The notes: generated by a model not told the origin, from the sequence alone. 64,000 nucleotides of DNA from Yoonia sp. (GCF_018402175.1 NZ_JAGYJK010000017.1:186001-250000); one strand, 5' to 3'. Shown: positions 35,959-46,737, numbered from the stretch's first letter. Translations and numbers: made by a program.

Positions 35959-35984
35959 GTAGGGTGGGTCAAGACCCACCTTAC
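35959..35984. repeat. REP-like palindrome between sucC and sucD
   Basis: GTAGGGTGGGTC and GACCCACCTTAC (35959-35984) form an almost perfect 12-bp inverted repeat with an AA loop. The GTAGG ends and GC-rich arms match the palindromes after sucD and after sucB. Confidence 0.7.
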
Positions 35985-36010
35985 CCCCAGATTTCCCAAG
36001 GAGCCACCAT

Positions 36011-36892
36011 ATGGCCATTCTCGTCAACGAAAATACCCGCGTGATCTGCCAGGGCCTGACCGGTTCGCAGGGCACATTCCATTCCGAACAGGCCATCGCC
36101 TATGGCACCAAGATGGTCGGCGGTGTCACTCCCGGCAAAGGCGGCAGCACCCATCTGGACCTGCCCGTCTTCAACTCGGTCCACGAAGCGCGCCACGTCA
36201 CCCAAGCCAATGCTTCCGTGATCTATGTGCCGCCGCCATTCGCCGCTGACTCGATCCTCGAAGCCATCGACGCCGAAATGGAACTGATCATCTGCATCAC
36301 CGAAGGCATTCCGGTGCTGGACATGATGAAGGTCAAGCGCGCGCTGGAAGGGTCCAAATCCCGCCTGATCGGGCCGAACTGCCCTGGTGTCATCACGCCC
36401 GACGCCTGCAAGATCGGCATCATGCCCGGCCATATCCACCGCCGCGGGTCGGTCGGTGTTGTGTCACGCTCTGGCACGCTGACCTATGAGGCTGTGAAGC
36501 AGACATCTGACTCCGGCCTTGGCCAGTCCACCGCCGTGGGTATCGGCGGCGATCCGATCAAAGGGTCCGAACATATCGACATTCTGGAAATGTTCCTGGC
36601 CGATGACGAAACACATTCGATCATCATGATCGGTGAAATCGGCGGGTCCGCCGAAGAAGAAGCCGCGCAATTCCTTGCAGACGAACGCAAGAAAGGCCGC
36701 TGGAAACCCACCGCCGGTTTCATCGCGGGCCGCACAGCGCCTCCGGGCCGTCGCATGGGTCATGCCGGTGCGATCGTCGCAGGCGGCAAAGGCGACGCCG
36801 AAAGCAAGATCGAAGCGATGAAATCCGCAGGGATCATCGTGGCCGACAGCCCCGCCACATTGGGCGAGGCCGTGCTGAAAGCCATCGGGTAG
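36011..36892 (+). CDS. sucD: Succinate--CoA ligase alpha subunit
   Basis: A 293-residue subunit carrying the CoA site ([19 protein letters not shown]) and the phosphorylated His in the region [26 protein letters not shown] lies seven bases before the ATG. It pairs with sucC. Its stop lies inside the left arm of a REP-like palindrome. Confidence 0.97.
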   Translation: MAILVNENTRVICQGLTGSQGTFHSEQAIAYGTKMVGGVTPGKGGSTHLDLPVFNSVHEARHVTQANASVIYVPPPFAADSILEAIDAEMELIICITEGIPVLDMMKVKRALEGSKSRLIGPNCPGVITPDACKIGIMPGHIHRRGSVGVVSRSGTLTYEAVKQTSDSGLGQSTAVGIGGDPIKGSEHIDILEMFLADDETHSIIMIGEIGGSAEEEAAQFLADERKKGRWKPTAGFIAGRTAPPGRRMGHAGAIVAGGKGDAESKIEAMKSAGIIVADSPATLGEAVLKAIG

Positions 36893-36944
36893 GTCGGGGT
36901 TCACCCCGACCCCCACAACAGCGGCGGGGCTAGCCCCGCCCTAC
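36889..36944. repeat. Two REP-like palindromes between sucD and sucA
   Basis: GTAGGTCGGGGTTCACCCCGACC (36889-36911) and GGCGGGGC-TA-GCCCCGCC followed by CTAC (36923-36944). The two units face opposite ways, with GTAGG at one end and CCTAC at the other, forming a composite like that after sucB. Confidence 0.75.
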
Positions 36945-36968
36945 GATATTCAACAAAGGTCCCCAGTC

Positions 36969-39932
36969 ATGAACGACCATTCCCCCAACGATGTCTTCCA
37001 CGCGTCCAGCTTTTTGCAAGGCCATAACGCGGGTTATGTCGAACAGCTTTATGCGCGCTATGCCGACAATCCGGGGGCGGTCGATGAAAGCTGGCAGGCG
37101 TTTTTCCGCAGCCTTGGCGACACTCCCGCCGATGCGCAGGCAGAGGCGGCAGGCCCATCCTGGGCGCGCCGCGACTGGCCGCCGGTGCCCAATGACGACC
37201 TGACCGCCGCACTGGATGGCCAATGGCCTGCCGAACCCGCCGCCGCCGCCGACAAGATCAAGGCGAAAGCCGCCGAAAAAGGCGTGGGCCTGTCCGAGGC
37301 GCAGGTCCGCAATGCCGTGCTGGACAGTTTGCGCGCGCTGATGATCATCCGCGCCTATCGTATCCGCGGCCACCTGATCGCCGATCTGGACCCGCTGGGC
37401 ATGCGCGAAACCGTGCCGCACCCCGAACTGGACCCTGCGAATTACGGCTTTACCGCCAAGGACATGGACCGTCCGATTTTCATCGACAATGTGCTGGGCC
37501 TCGAAGTCGCCACCATGGCCGAGATCATGGCCATCGTGCAGCGCACCTATTGCGGCACATTCGCGCTGCAGTACATGCATATTTCCAACCCCGAAGAAGC
37601 CGGTTGGCTGAAAGAACGCATCGAAGGCTATGGCAAGGAAATCACCTTTACCCAGAACGGGCGCAAGGCGATCCTGAACAGCCTTGTGCAGGCCGAGGGT
37701 TTTGAAAAATTCCTGCATGTCAAATACATGGGGACCAAAAGGTTCGGCCTTGATGGCGGCGAAAGCCTGATCCCCGCGATGGAACAGATCATCAAGCGCG
37801 GCGGCCAGCTGGGGCTGGAGGATATCGTGATCGGCATGCCGCACCGTGGCCGGTTGTCGGTGCTGGCCAATGTGATGCAGAAACCCTACCGCGCGATTTT
37901 CAACGAATTTCAGGGCGGGTCGTTCAAGCCAGAGGATGTCGATGGGTCAGGTGATGTGAAATACCACCTTGGTGCCTCCAACGACCGCAGCTTTGACGAC
38001 AACACCGTCCATTTGTCGCTGACCGCCAACCCCAGCCATTTGGAGGCGGTGAACCCCGTCGTTCTGGGCAAGGTGCGCGCCAAGCAGGACCAAAAGAACG
38101 ATACCGACAAGACCAAGGTCATGGCGATTCTGCTGCATGGTGATGCGGCCTTCGCGGGTCAGGGCGTTGTCGCCGAAGGGTTCGGTCTGTCCGGCCTGCG
38201 CGGCCACCGCACCGGCGGCACCATGCATATCGTGGTGAACAACCAGATCGGTTTCACTACCGCACCGCATTTCAGCAGGTCCAGCCCGTACCCCACCGAT
38301 ATCGCGCTGATGGTCGAAGCCCCGATTTTCCACGTCAACGGCGATGATCCAGAGGCTGTGGTCCACGCCGCCCGTGTGGCCACCGAATTCCGCCAGAAGT
38401 TCCACAAGGATGTGGTGCTGGATATCATCTGCTACCGCCGCTTTGGTCACAACGAAGGCGACGAGCCGATGTTCACCAACCCGGTGATGTACACAAAGAT
38501 CAAGAAACAAAAGACCACGCTGACGCTGTACACCGAACGGCTGGTCAAGGACGGCCTGATCCCCGAGGGCGAGATCGAGGATATGAAAGCCGCGTTTCAG
38601 GCCCATCTGAACGAGGAATTCGAGGCTGGCAAAAACTATAAACCCAACAAGGCCGACTGGCTGGACGGGCGCTGGTCGCATCTCGACCGGATGAAGGAAA
38701 AGAAATACCAGCGCGGCAAGACCGCCATTTCCGATGGCGACTTTGCGGCGATCGGCAAGGCGCTGATCACCGTGCCGGATAATTTCCCGACGCATAAGAC
38801 CATCGACCGTTTGCGCGAAGCCAAATCGCAGATGTTCGAAACCGGCACCGGCATCGACTGGGCCACGGGCGAGGCGCTGGCCTTCGGCTCTCTCGTGCTT
38901 GAAGGGTTCCCCGTGCGCCTGTCCGGTCAGGACAGCACGCGCGGCACGTTCAGCCAGCGGCATTCGGCCTTTATCAATCAGGAAAACGAAGACCGCTATT
39001 ACCCGCTGAACAATATCCGCGAAGGTCAGGCCCGTTACGAGGTCATCGATTCGATGCTGTCGGAATATGCGGTTCTGGGGTTCGAATACGGCTATTCGCT
39101 GGCCGAACCCAATGCGCTGACCCTGTGGGAAGCCCAGTTCGGCGATTTCGCCAATGGTGCGCAGATCATGTTTGACCAGTTCATTTCGTCGGGCGAAAGC
39201 AAATGGTTGCGCATGTCCGGCCTCGTCTGCCTTTTGCCGCATGGCTACGAAGGCCAAGGGCCGGAACATTCCAGCGCGCGTCTGGAACGGTTCCTGACCA
39301 TGTGTGGCGGTGATAACTGGATCGTGGCCAATTGCACCACGCCAGCCAATTATTTCCACCTGCTGCGCCGCCAGCTGCACCGCACCTATCGCAAGCCGCT
39401 GATCCTGATGACACCGAAATCCTTGCTACGCCACAAACTGGCCGTGTCCAAGAAAGAGGAATTCATCACCGGATCAAGTTTCCACCGCGTGCTGTGGGAT
39501 GATGCGCAATATGGCAATTCCGAAACCAAGCTGGTGGAAGACGACAAGATCAAGCGCGTGGTCATGTGTTCGGGCAAGGTCTATTACGACCTGCTGGAAG
39601 AACGCGATGCGCGCGGGATCGACGATGTCTATATCCTGCGGTTCGAACAATTCTATCCCTTCCCCGCGCAATCCGCGATGAAGGAACTGGAACGGTTCCA
39701 GAACGCGGAAATGGTCTGGTGTCAGGAAGAACCGAAAAATCAGGGCGCGTGGTCCTTTATGGAACCCAACCTTGAATGGGTGCTGACCCGGATCAAGGCG
39801 CAGCATGCACGCCCCGCCTATGCCGGACGCGCCGCCGCGGCGAGCCCTGCGACGGGCCTCGCAAGCAAGCATAAAGCAGAACAAGCAGCGCTGGTTGACG
39901 ATGCGCTGACCATCAAAGGAACAAAGAAATGA
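36969..39932 (+). CDS. sucA: 2-oxoglutarate dehydrogenase E1 component
   Basis: A 987-residue thiamine-diphosphate enzyme that decarboxylates 2-oxoglutarate and loads the succinyl group on the lipoyl arm of SucB. The N-terminal [18 protein letters not shown] helps bind E2. The TPP-binding region has [16 protein letters not shown] and [15 protein letters not shown], and the C-terminal transketolase part has [17 protein letters not shown]. Full length is kept. Its stop overlaps the sucB start in an ATGA arrangement. Confidence 0.98.
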   Translation: MNDHSPNDVFHASSFLQGHNAGYVEQLYARYADNPGAVDESWQAFFRSLGDTPADAQAEAAGPSWARRDWPPVPNDDLTAALDGQWPAEPAAAADKIKAKAAEKGVGLSEAQVRNAVLDSLRALMIIRAYRIRGHLIADLDPLGMRETVPHPELDPANYGFTAKDMDRPIFIDNVLGLEVATMAEIMAIVQRTYCGTFALQYMHISNPEEAGWLKERIEGYGKEITFTQNGRKAILNSLVQAEGFEKFLHVKYMGTKRFGLDGGESLIPAMEQIIKRGGQLGLEDIVIGMPHRGRLSVLANVMQKPYRAIFNEFQGGSFKPEDVDGSGDVKYHLGASNDRSFDDNTVHLSLTANPSHLEAVNPVVLGKVRAKQDQKNDTDKTKVMAILLHGDAAFAGQGVVAEGFGLSGLRGHRTGGTMHIVVNNQIGFTTAPHFSRSSPYPTDIALMVEAPIFHVNGDDPEAVVHAARVATEFRQKFHKDVVLDIICYRRFGHNEGDEPMFTNPVMYTKIKKQKTTLTLYTERLVKDGLIPEGEIEDMKAAFQAHLNEEFEAGKNYKPNKADWLDGRWSHLDRMKEKKYQRGKTAISDGDFAAIGKALITVPDNFPTHKTIDRLREAKSQMFETGTGIDWATGEALAFGSLVLEGFPVRLSGQDSTRGTFSQRHSAFINQENEDRYYPLNNIREGQARYEVIDSMLSEYAVLGFEYGYSLAEPNALTLWEAQFGDFANGAQIMFDQFISSGESKWLRMSGLVCLLPHGYEGQGPEHSSARLERFLTMCGGDNWIVANCTTPANYFHLLRRQLHRTYRKPLILMTPKSLLRHKLAVSKKEEFITGSSFHRVLWDDAQYGNSETKLVEDDKIKRVVMCSGKVYYDLLEERDARGIDDVYILRFEQFYPFPAQSAMKELERFQNAEMVWCQEEPKNQGAWSFMEPNLEWVLTRIKAQHARPAYAGRAAAASPATGLASKHKAEQAALVDDALTIKGTKK

Positions 39933-41140
39933 GCACCGAAGTCCGCGTCCCCACGCTTGGTGAATCCGTGACCGAGGCCACCGTCGCCACATGGTTCAAG
40001 AAACCCGGCGATGCCGTCGCCGTCGACGAAATGCTGTGCGAACTGGAAACCGACAAGGTCACGGTCGAAGTGCCTAGCCCCGTCGCCGGTACCCTGTCGG
40101 AAATCGTCGCCGCCGAAGGTGAAACCGTTGGCGTCGATGCGCTGCTGGCGCAGATCGCCGAAGGCGCCTCTGCCCCCGTGAAAGAGGCACCAAAGGCCGC
40201 CCCAGCGCCCGATGCTGCCGCGACCCAGACCAATGCCGGCCCCGAAGAAACGAAACCGCGTGATCCCGAAGATGCCCCATCGGCCAAGAAACTGATGGCC
40301 GACAGCGGCATTTCCGATGTCACCGGCACCGGCAAGGATGGCCGCGTGATGAAAGAGGATGTGCTGAAGGCCCTGACCGCGAAATCCGACGCCCCTGCCC
40401 CCGCCGCCGCCCCCCGCGCGCCAGTGGCGGCCAGCGACGAGGCCCGCGAAGAGCGCGTCAAGATGACCCGCCTGCGCCAGACCATCGCCAAGCGTCTGAA
40501 GGACAGCCAGAACACCGCCGCCATGCTGACCACCTATAACGAGGTCGACATGACCGAGGTGATGGCGCTGCGCGACGCCTACAAGGACCTGTTCTTCAAG
40601 AAGCACGGCGTGAAACTGGGCTTCATGTCGTTCTTTACCAAGGCCTGTATCCACGCCCTGCACGAAGTCCCCGAAGTGAACGCCGAAATCGACGGCAATG
40701 ACGTGGTCTATAAAAACTACGTCCATATGGGGATCGCCGCTGGCACGCCCACGGGTCTTGTGGTGCCGGTGATCCGCGACGCCGACCAGATGTCATTCGC
40801 CGATATCGAAAAGGCGATTGCCGCGATGGGTGCCAAAGCCCGCGACGGCAAATTGTCGATGGCCGAAATGCAGGGCGGCACGTTCACCATCTCCAACGGT
40901 GGCGTCTATGGCTCGCTGATGTCCTCGCCGATCCTGAACCCCCCGCAGTCGGGGATTTTGGGGATGCACAAGATCCAGGACCGCCCGATGGCGATCAACG
41001 GGCAGGTGGTGATCCGGCCGATGATGTATCTTGCGCTGTCCTATGACCACCGGATCGTGGACGGCAAAGGCGCTGTGACCTTCCTTGTGCGCGTGAAAGA
41101 AGCACTCGAAGATCCGCGCCGCTTGTTGATGGATTTGTAA
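39929..41140 (+). CDS. sucB: Dihydrolipoyl succinyltransferase (2-oxoglutarate dehydrogenase E2)
   Basis: A 403-residue core subunit. It has one lipoyl domain (residues 1-75, lipoylated Lys in [11 protein letters not shown]), an Ala/Pro-rich linker, an E3-binding domain near 110-145 ([12 protein letters not shown]), a second linker and the catalytic domain ending with the active His in [18 protein letters not shown] precedes the ATG, which overlaps the sucA stop. The next palindromes separate it from the MAPEG and lpdA genes. Confidence 0.97.
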   Translation: MSTEVRVPTLGESVTEATVATWFKKPGDAVAVDEMLCELETDKVTVEVPSPVAGTLSEIVAAEGETVGVDALLAQIAEGASAPVKEAPKAAPAPDAAATQTNAGPEETKPRDPEDAPSAKKLMADSGISDVTGTGKDGRVMKEDVLKALTAKSDAPAPAAAPRAPVAASDEAREERVKMTRLRQTIAKRLKDSQNTAAMLTTYNEVDMTEVMALRDAYKDLFFKKHGVKLGFMSFFTKACIHALHEVPEVNAEIDGNDVVYKNYVHMGIAAGTPTGLVVPVIRDADQMSFADIEKAIAAMGAKARDGKLSMAEMQGGTFTISNGGVYGSLMSSPILNPPQSGILGMHKIQDRPMAINGQVVIRPMMYLALSYDHRIVDGKGAVTFLVRVKEALEDPRRLLMDL

Positions 41141-41147
41141 TCGGTGT

Positions 41148-41192
41148 GGCGGGGTAAACCCCGCCCTACGTAGGTCGGGGTTTACCCCGACC
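41148..41192. repeat. Two adjoining REP-like palindromes after sucB
   Basis: GGCGGGGTAAACCCCGCC-CTAC (41148-41169) is followed without a gap by GTAGGTCGGGGTTTACCCCGACC (41170-41192). Each arm is perfect. The CTAC and GTAG ends join head to head, as in the composite after sucD. Confidence 0.78.
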
Positions 41193-41215
41193 ACCCCCAA
41201 CAAAAGGCCAACACC

Positions 41216-41626
41216 ATGACCCCCGAACTGACCGTCCTTGCCCTTGCGGGCCTGTTGCAAGGGCTGCAATTCGTGCTGATGTCGGTGCCTGCGAACCTTG
41301 AACTTGGCATGGGCAAAACCGCGGGGCCGCGTGATCCGGACCGCCTTGGCAAGCCGCTGATCGAACAGGTCAGCCCCGCGACAGGCCGCCTGTTCCGGGC
41401 GCTGAATAACCATTTTGAAGGTTTGATCCTGTTCACACTCGCCGTGGTCGTTGTTACGCTGGGCGACAAGGCGACGGGTCTGTCGGCGGTCTGCTCTTGG
41501 ATCTATCTTGGCGCGCGGGTGCTTTATATCCCCGCTTATTATTTCGGCCTGACGCCCTGGCGTTCGGTGATCTGGATGGTGGGCTTTGCGGCCACCATGC
41601 TGATGATCGTTTCGGCCCTGATCTGA
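41216..41626 (+). CDS. MAPEG family membrane protein
   Basis: A 136-residue protein with about four hydrophobic helices. [28 protein letters not shown] and the ending segment [18 protein letters not shown] fit the MAPEG family (membrane-associated eicosanoid and glutathione metabolism proteins). Bacterial members of this kind have no known substrate. It is placed between sucB and lpdA in the same orientation and is probably co-transcribed. Confidence 0.88.
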   Translation: MTPELTVLALAGLLQGLQFVLMSVPANLELGMGKTAGPRDPDRLGKPLIEQVSPATGRLFRALNNHFEGLILFTLAVVVVTLGDKATGLSAVCSWIYLGARVLYIPAYYFGLTPWRSVIWMVGFAATMLMIVSALI

Positions 41627-41642
41627 ATCTGAAGGAGTTTCC

Positions 41643-43031
41643 ATGTCCAGCTATGATGTCATCTTTATCGGGTCCGGCCCCGGCGGCTATGTCGGCGCGA
41701 TCCGCGCGGCGCAACTGGGCCTCAAGGTCGCCTGTGTCGAAGGGCGCGCCACATTGGGCGGCACCTGCCTGAACGTCGGCTGCATCCCGTCCAAGGCACT
41801 GCTGCATGCGACCCATATGCTGCACGAGGCGGAACATAATTTCGCTGGCATGGGGCTCAAGGGCAAGGCACCGACGGTCGACTGGACACAGATGCTGACC
41901 TACAAGTCGGAAACCATCGCCCAGAACACCGGCGGCATCGAATTCCTGTTCAAAAAGAACAAGGTCGACTGGATCAAGGGCTGGGCCACCATCCCCGCAG
42001 CGGGCAAGGTCAAGGTCGGCGACGATACGCATGACGCCAAGCATATCGTCATCGCCACCGGGTCGCAGGCCGCCAGCCTGCCGGGTGTCGCGGTTGACGA
42101 AAAGATCGTCGTCACGTCGACCGGCGCGCTGGAACTGGGCAAGATCCCCAAGACGATGGTCGTGATCGGTGCCGGTGTCATCGGGCTGGAACTGGGGTCG
42201 GTTTTTGCCCGGCTTGGCGCGGATGTGAACGTGATCGAATATCTCGACGCGATCACGCCGGGCATGGATGCAGAGGTTGCGCGCCAATTCCAGAAAGTGC
42301 TGACCAAACAGGGGCTGAAATTCACTCTTGGCGCGGCCGTGCAGGGTGTCACCGTCAAGGGGGCCAAGGCGACCGTGACCTACAAGCTGCGCAAGGATGA
42401 CAGCACCCATGAAATGACTGCCGATACCGTGCTGGTCGCAACCGGCCGCAAACCCTATACCGACGGGCTGGGGCTGGCCGATCTGGGCGTGGAACTGACC
42501 GAACGTGGCCAGATCAAGACAAACGGCAGCTTTGCCACCACTGTGGCAGGCATCTATGCCATCGGTGACACGATCACCGGCCCGATGCTGGCCCATAAGG
42601 CCGAAGACGAAGGCATGGCCGTGGCTGAAATTCTTGCAGGCCAGCATGGCCATGTGAATTACGGCGTGATCCCCGGCGTGATCTATACCCATCCCGAGGT
42701 TGCCAATGTCGGCGAAACCGAAGAATCGCTGAAAGCAGCAGGGCGCGCCTATAAGGTCGGCAAATTCCCCTTCATGGGCAATGCGCGGGCCAAGGCAAAC
42801 CATGCCGCCGATGGTTTCGTGAAAATCCTTGCCGACAAGGAAACCGACCGGATTCTGGGTGCGCATATCATTGGCCCGATGGCGGGCGATCTGATCCACG
42901 AAATCTGCGTCGCAATGGAATTCGGCGCCGCAGCCGAAGACCTTGCGCGCACCTGCCACGCCCACCCAACCTATTCTGAGGCTGTGCGCGAAGCTGCGCT
43001 GGCTTGTGGTGACGGCGCAATCCACGCCTGA
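41643..43031 (+). CDS. lpdA: Dihydrolipoyl dehydrogenase (E3)
   Basis: A 462-residue FAD-dependent disulphide oxidoreductase that reoxidises the lipoyl arms of 2-oxoacid dehydrogenases, passing electrons to NAD. The FAD fold is [11 protein letters not shown], the redox-active Cys pair is in [13 protein letters not shown], and the C-terminal active-site His/Glu pair is in [18 protein letters not shown] precedes the ATG. It completes the 2-oxoglutarate dehydrogenase set encoded by the operon. Confidence 0.97.
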   Translation: MSSYDVIFIGSGPGGYVGAIRAAQLGLKVACVEGRATLGGTCLNVGCIPSKALLHATHMLHEAEHNFAGMGLKGKAPTVDWTQMLTYKSETIAQNTGGIEFLFKKNKVDWIKGWATIPAAGKVKVGDDTHDAKHIVIATGSQAASLPGVAVDEKIVVTSTGALELGKIPKTMVVIGAGVIGLELGSVFARLGADVNVIEYLDAITPGMDAEVARQFQKVLTKQGLKFTLGAAVQGVTVKGAKATVTYKLRKDDSTHEMTADTVLVATGRKPYTDGLGLADLGVELTERGQIKTNGSFATTVAGIYAIGDTITGPMLAHKAEDEGMAVAEILAGQHGHVNYGVIPGVIYTHPEVANVGETEESLKAAGRAYKVGKFPFMGNARAKANHAADGFVKILADKETDRILGAHIIGPMAGDLIHEICVAMEFGAAAEDLARTCHAHPTYSEAVREAALACGDGAIHA

Positions 43032-43306
43032 TCTACGCGATGCGGCGGTGGTCCATCGGATTATCGCCGCACCCTGCGCGGCAGCAATAACGTGTTGCTG
43101 GGACTGTTTGACCATATCTGCGCCACAATCTTTCATTAACCATGATGTCAGTGTGTGGTGTCAGTCTGCGATAAAAGATGAAACGGGTGGTCCCTGGGCG
43201 TGTGGTGTGGATTGGACGGGCTGTGCCTGCCCTGACATCACCGCGTCGGTTGACCACCACGATCCGCCACACGTCTTGCGTATTTTGTTCCCTTGAACCG
43301 TTGTTG

Positions 43307-43324
43307 GCCTGATCATGATCAGGC
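43307..43324. promoter_or_regulatory. 18-bp palindrome over the TerB-like gene start codon
   Basis: GCCTGATCA-TGATCAGGC is a perfect 18-bp palindrome with the ATG start codon of the next gene at its centre. It may be an operator or an mRNA hairpin that hides the start. The gap 43032-43306 shows nothing else I can identify. Confidence 0.4.
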
Positions 43325-43758
43325 GCATCGCATCTTTCCTCGGGCTCGACCCGGAAAAGCCGTTGCGCAAAAAGGCAGCGGCCCGCGTGCTATCGGCGAT
43401 GTGTCATGTCGGCAAATGCGACGGGATTATTGCCGCAGCCGAGGTCGCGCTGATCAGTGACACGATCCAGCGGCTGACGGGGCGCAGCTTTGCGCCAACC
43501 GAAATCATGCAGGTGGCCGATCAAACCCGACCAAACTTGGAACCGCAGGATTACATCGCCTTCGGAACGGGCCTGCGCGCCGGCGAAAAAGCTGTGATGA
43601 TCCACGGCGTGCTGTCGATCGCGATTTCAAGCGGGCGGATCTTTCCGGCCGAATACGTTTTTGTGACGACGCTCGCGCATGGTCTTGGCATGCATGGCGC
43701 AGATTTCCGCCGCGTGCTCGGACTGGCTATCGCGGATATGAACGCGCGCGGTGCCTAG
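43315..43758 (+). CDS. TerB-like protein
   Basis: A 147-residue, mainly alpha-helical protein of the TerB/DjlA-like superfamily. The Asp/Glu-rich stretch CHVGKCDGIIAAAEVALI near residue 35 resembles the metal-binding core of TerB-type domains. Function is unclear; the fold occurs in tellurite resistance and stress proteins. The start codon has no obvious ribosome-binding site and lies in the middle of an 18-bp palindrome, so leaderless or structurally controlled translation is possible. Its stop overlaps the gntR stop. Confidence 0.75.
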   Translation: MIRRIASFLGLDPEKPLRKKAAARVLSAMCHVGKCDGIIAAAEVALISDTIQRLTGRSFAPTEIMQVADQTRPNLEPQDYIAFGTGLRAGEKAVMIHGVLSIAISSGRIFPAEYVFVTTLAHGLGMHGADFRRVLGLAIADMNARGA

Positions 43759-44405
43759 CCTTTCAGCATCCGCAGGCCCTGCGTCACATCAGTGCGGATC
43801 GCCAGGCGCAGCCCGGGTTCATCCCCGGCCTTCAGCGCGCTCAGGATCAGCTTGTGATGATAGGGCGGCTCCTTGCGGTTCAACCGCCCGTAAAGCGCGC
43901 GCATCGTCGGCCCCAGCTGCAACCAGACCGTTTCGGTCATGGCCAGCATCGCGGGGGCCTGCGCGCGCAGATACAACATCCGGTGAAACTCAAGGTTCAT
44001 ACGGATATAGCCCGTCGCATCCTGCCGCGCGACCATCTGGCTGACACCCTGGTTGATCGCCTCCAGCCGGTCGATCAGCGCGAAATGCGCCCGCGGCAAG
44101 GCGCGCGACGCCAGTTCCGGTTCCAGCATGGCCCGCAGGGTCGCCAGTTCCTCGATCCGTTCGTTGGTGAGCGCAGGCGTGGACACGCGGCCCGATGACG
44201 ACAAAAACAAGGCCCCTTCCGCGACCAGCCTGCGCACCGCCTCGCGCGCGGGGGTCATCGACACGCCATAGGTCTTGCCGATGCCGCGCAGCGTCAGCGC
44301 CGCACCGGGGGCCAGTTCGCCATGCATGATCTGGGTGCGCAAGGCGCGGTAAACCCGTTCATGCGCAGAGGTGGTTGAATCGACAGGGCGGGGCTGGATC
44401 AGCAT
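43755..44405 (-). CDS. GntR family transcriptional regulator (FCD type)
   Basis: A 216-residue DNA-binding regulator. Residues about 10-75 form the GntR winged helix (VYRALRTQIMHGELAPGAAL, then SMTPAREAVRRLVAEGAL). The rest is an all-helical FCD ligand domain with NLEFHRMLY and YHHKLILSALKAGD, which usually bind a carboxylic acid via a metal. The start at 44405 is used since the longer frame runs into the metallopeptidase gene. GTGATCAC lies 10-17 bases upstream, and pairs of that site precede sdhC and sucC, so it probably controls itself and the TCA operons. Confidence 0.9.
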   Translation of the reverse strand: MLIQPRPVDSTTSAHERVYRALRTQIMHGELAPGAALTLRGIGKTYGVSMTPAREAVRRLVAEGALFLSSSGRVSTPALTNERIEELATLRAMLEPELASRALPRAHFALIDRLEAINQGVSQMVARQDATGYIRMNLEFHRMLYLRAQAPAMLAMTETVWLQLGPTMRALYGRLNRKEPPYHHKLILSALKAGDEPGLRLAIRTDVTQGLRMLKG

Positions 44406-44412
44406 GGCAGAT

Positions 44413-44424
44413 ATGTGATCACAA
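44413..44424 (-). promoter_or_regulatory. Single GTGATCAC operator before the gntR gene
   Basis: TGTGATCACA with core GTGATCAC at 44415-44422, ten bases before the gntR start codon. It is the same palindrome as in the sdhC and sucC pairs but single, as would suit autorepression. Confidence 0.55.
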
Positions 44425-44436
44425 AACGCACCCCCG

Positions 44437-45120
44437 TCAATCGTCGAACCGCAGGCGATGCAGGCTTTCGCCATGATCGCGCAGCCAGTGCCGGTGGGTT
44501 GCGTAATCGGGGCAAAGCCGCGCCACGACAGCCCAGAACGCAGGCGCATGGTTCATTTCGCGCAGATGCGCGACTTCATGGGCGGCGACATAATCCAGCA
44601 CCGCCGGTGGGGCCATGATCAGCCGCCAGGAATACATCAGCACAGACTTGCTGGAACAAGACCCCCAGCGCGACCGCGTGTCCCGGATCGACAGCCTGTC
44701 GTAACTGACCCCCAGCGTGGCGGCATGCCGGTCCGACGCCGCGGCCAGCGCATCGCGCGCCATCGCCCGCAGACGGGCGCGGACCGGTCCGGCGGCCGGC
44801 CGATTGGGCGGTACCTCGATCCGATCGTCAAGCACCCGCAAACGCGGCCCCGCCACCACCGGCAAGGCCCTGCCCTGCACCGGCACCAATGATCCGATCC
44901 GCACAGGCTCTGCCGGACCAAGCCGGCCCAGATGGCCGCGCAGCCAATCTTCCTTGTCGCGCAGAAAGGCAAGTCCCTCGCGGTCGGGTAACCCTGACGG
45001 CATCGTCAGCGTCACGCGACCGTCCAGACGCGACACCCGCAACGATAACCGGCGCGCCTGTGCCGATTTGCGCAATGTCACATCAATCGGGGGGTTGCCA
45101 TGCAACGTGTGACGGCCCAT
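44437..45120 (-). CDS. M48-type metallopeptidase (YgjP/DUF45 family)
   Basis: A 227-residue protein of the YgjP-like zinc peptidase family (formerly DUF45). Family marks are TRSRWGSCSS and the zinc motif HEVAHLREMNH (HExxH with a third His six residues later). No signal peptide is seen, so it is cytosolic; in some bacteria relatives lie beside restriction systems, but not here. The start at 45120 is selected over the longer frame, which adds unrelated residues. It lies upstream of gntR with 31 bases between, and the gntR operator is in that gap. Confidence 0.88.
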   Translation of the reverse strand: MGRHTLHGNPPIDVTLRKSAQARRLSLRVSRLDGRVTLTMPSGLPDREGLAFLRDKEDWLRGHLGRLGPAEPVRIGSLVPVQGRALPVVAGPRLRVLDDRIEVPPNRPAAGPVRARLRAMARDALAAASDRHAATLGVSYDRLSIRDTRSRWGSCSSKSVLMYSWRLIMAPPAVLDYVAAHEVAHLREMNHAPAFWAVVARLCPDYATHRHWLRDHGESLHRLRFDD

Positions 45121-45230
45121 ATCCAGCTTTCTGTAAATGCCTGCGCCAAAGCCTTTGACACCTGTCAATGCTTATGGCAGTTGGCAGCGATCCCCCGCAA
45201 GGGGCGACCAAGTTTTTGAAGGGATAGCCT

Positions 45231-45557
45231 ATGCCTAAGGAAGAATGGGGCACAAAGCGCCTTTGCCCCGAAACCGGCAAACGCTTTTACGACCTGAACG
45301 CGACACCGATCATCAGCCCCTACACGGGCAAAGAGGTGACAATCGACACATCCAAGACCCGCACCATGGTCGCAGATGCCGAAGACCTGCAGTCCAAAAA
45401 GGCCCGCGACGTCGATGACGAAGACGATCTGATCCTCGACGACGAGGAAGAAGACGATGTCGATCTGGGCGATGACGTGCTGGAAGACGACGACGACGAA
45501 GACACCGTGTCCTTCGACGATCTGGGTGATGTCGCGGCCAAGCCCGACGACGATTAA
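45231..45557 (+). CDS. TIGR02300 (FYDLN acid) family protein
   Basis: A 108-residue protein starting MPKEEWGTKRLCPETGKRFYDLN, the signature that names the family. After about residue 60 it becomes a highly acidic tail of Asp and Glu, likely disordered. The family is limited to alphaproteobacteria and has no known function; the single Cys pair often present for a zinc ribbon is reduced to one Cys here. It lies alone just before tRNA-Ala. Confidence 0.9.
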   Translation: MPKEEWGTKRLCPETGKRFYDLNATPIISPYTGKEVTIDTSKTRTMVADAEDLQSKKARDVDDEDDLILDDEEEDDVDLGDDVLEDDDDEDTVSFDDLGDVAAKPDDD

Positions 45558-45638
45558 AAGCTGATCCCCGGGCGCGATTTGCACTTGATCTCGCCCGGTC
45601 TGCTGCATAGACAGCAACACGCAACGCAGGTTGCAATT

Positions 45639-45714
<76 letters not shown>

Positions 45715-45770
45715 CTTCCCAAAACAGAACAGTTTTGAACATGGGCAGACAGCGTCCTGCGCCCGCCCCC

Positions 45771-45815
45771 ATCTTCCGAGCCTAAATATCCCCGCCGGAG
45801 GCTTTAAACCTTTTT
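45771..45815 (-). repeat. Dispersed ~40-bp repeat, copy D
   Basis: Lies between tRNA-Ala and the end of the minus-strand BASS transporter gene, about 11 bases beyond its stop. It matches copy B closely, including CCTAAATA, and keeps the AAACCTTTTT stretch on the gene side. Orientation relative to the transporter gene is as for the other copies. Confidence 0.8.
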
Positions 45816-45825
45816 GGGACCAGCG

Positions 45826-46707
45826 TCACAGCAACCCGTTCGGCAGCGGCTGTTCACCCGCCGTGTTGATCCGCCGGAACCACAGCGTCAGCGCGGCCGA
45901 ACTCATCACGATAAACAATGAATACAGCACCGGAACGGCCATGACCGCCTGTGCCTCGCTGCCGCTGAAGGTGAAGGCGATGATCGCAATGGCCAGCGGG
46001 CCGTTCTGGATACCGGTTTCCAGCGCCACGGTGCGGGCATTGCGCGGATGCAGCCGCAACAGCTTGGCAAAGCCATAACCGATGGCAAAGCCGAACAGCC
46101 CCAGCATGATCGACGCGAAATAGGTGCCCCATGTCGTGGCCAGCAGAAATTCCCAATTGCGCGGAATCCACGACACGATCAGGAACAGGATAAAGAACAG
46201 CGCCAGCAACGACCCGAAAAATTCGGTCACGGCACCCACATTGGCGCTGACCTTGCGCAAGACCATTCCGATGGCGACCGGCACCAGCAACAGGACCAGC
46301 GTCACGACGATATTTTCGCGCGGGATATCTAGATCAAGCGCGCCGGCATAGACCAGCAGCACAACGGGAATCAGAACCACCCCGAACACCGTCGATGTCA
46401 CCGTCATCAGGACCGACAGCGCCAGATTGCCTTTGGAAAAATAGGTAAAGATATTCGACGTGGTCCCGCCCGGCATGCAGGCCATGATCAGGATACCAAT
46501 CTTGATCGTGTCCGACACCGGCAAGGTGGTGGCCAGCACGAAACCGATCAGCGGCATGAAACCGAATTGTGCCACCACGCCGACCCCCAGCCCATAAGGC
46601 CGCTTGAGCGCCAGCGCAAAATCACGCGGGGTCAATGACGCGCCCATCCCCAGCATGATCACGAAAATCATCAGCGCCAAAATGGCCTGTTCGAGTGGTC
46701 CGACCAT
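45826..46707 (-). CDS. Bile acid:sodium symporter (BASS) family transporter
   Basis: A 293-residue inner-membrane protein with about nine to ten hydrophobic helices. MLGMGASLTPRDF and ACMPGGTTSNIFTYFSKGN are BASS signatures, as is ALETGIQNGPLAIAI (sodium and substrate crossover region). Bacterial members carry organic anions with sodium, not only bile acids; the substrate is unknown. It is downstream of the acyl-CoA ligase gene with a 30-base gap and may share its transcript. Confidence 0.92.
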   Translation of the reverse strand: MVGPLEQAILALMIFVIMLGMGASLTPRDFALALKRPYGLGVGVVAQFGFMPLIGFVLATTLPVSDTIKIGILIMACMPGGTTSNIFTYFSKGNLALSVLMTVTSTVFGVVLIPVVLLVYAGALDLDIPRENIVVTLVLLLVPVAIGMVLRKVSANVGAVTEFFGSLLALFFILFLIVSWIPRNWEFLLATTWGTYFASIMLGLFGFAIGYGFAKLLRLHPRNARTVALETGIQNGPLAIAIIAFTFSGSEAQAVMAVPVLYSLFIVMSSAALTLWFRRINTAGEQPLPNGLL

Positions 46708-46737
46708 CTTACATCTTCCCTTTCAACGGCATCCGCA

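Noticed and set aside
35959..41192. Suc-operon palindromes considered as a CRISPR array or as intrinsic terminators
   Set aside because: No regularly spaced direct repeats or spacers are present, and no U runs follow the hairpins; the genes on both sides belong to one operon.
41454..43136. 560-residue minus-strand open frame across the MAPEG and lpdA genes
   Set aside because: Runs across two well-supported genes and a gap and has no recognisable motif.
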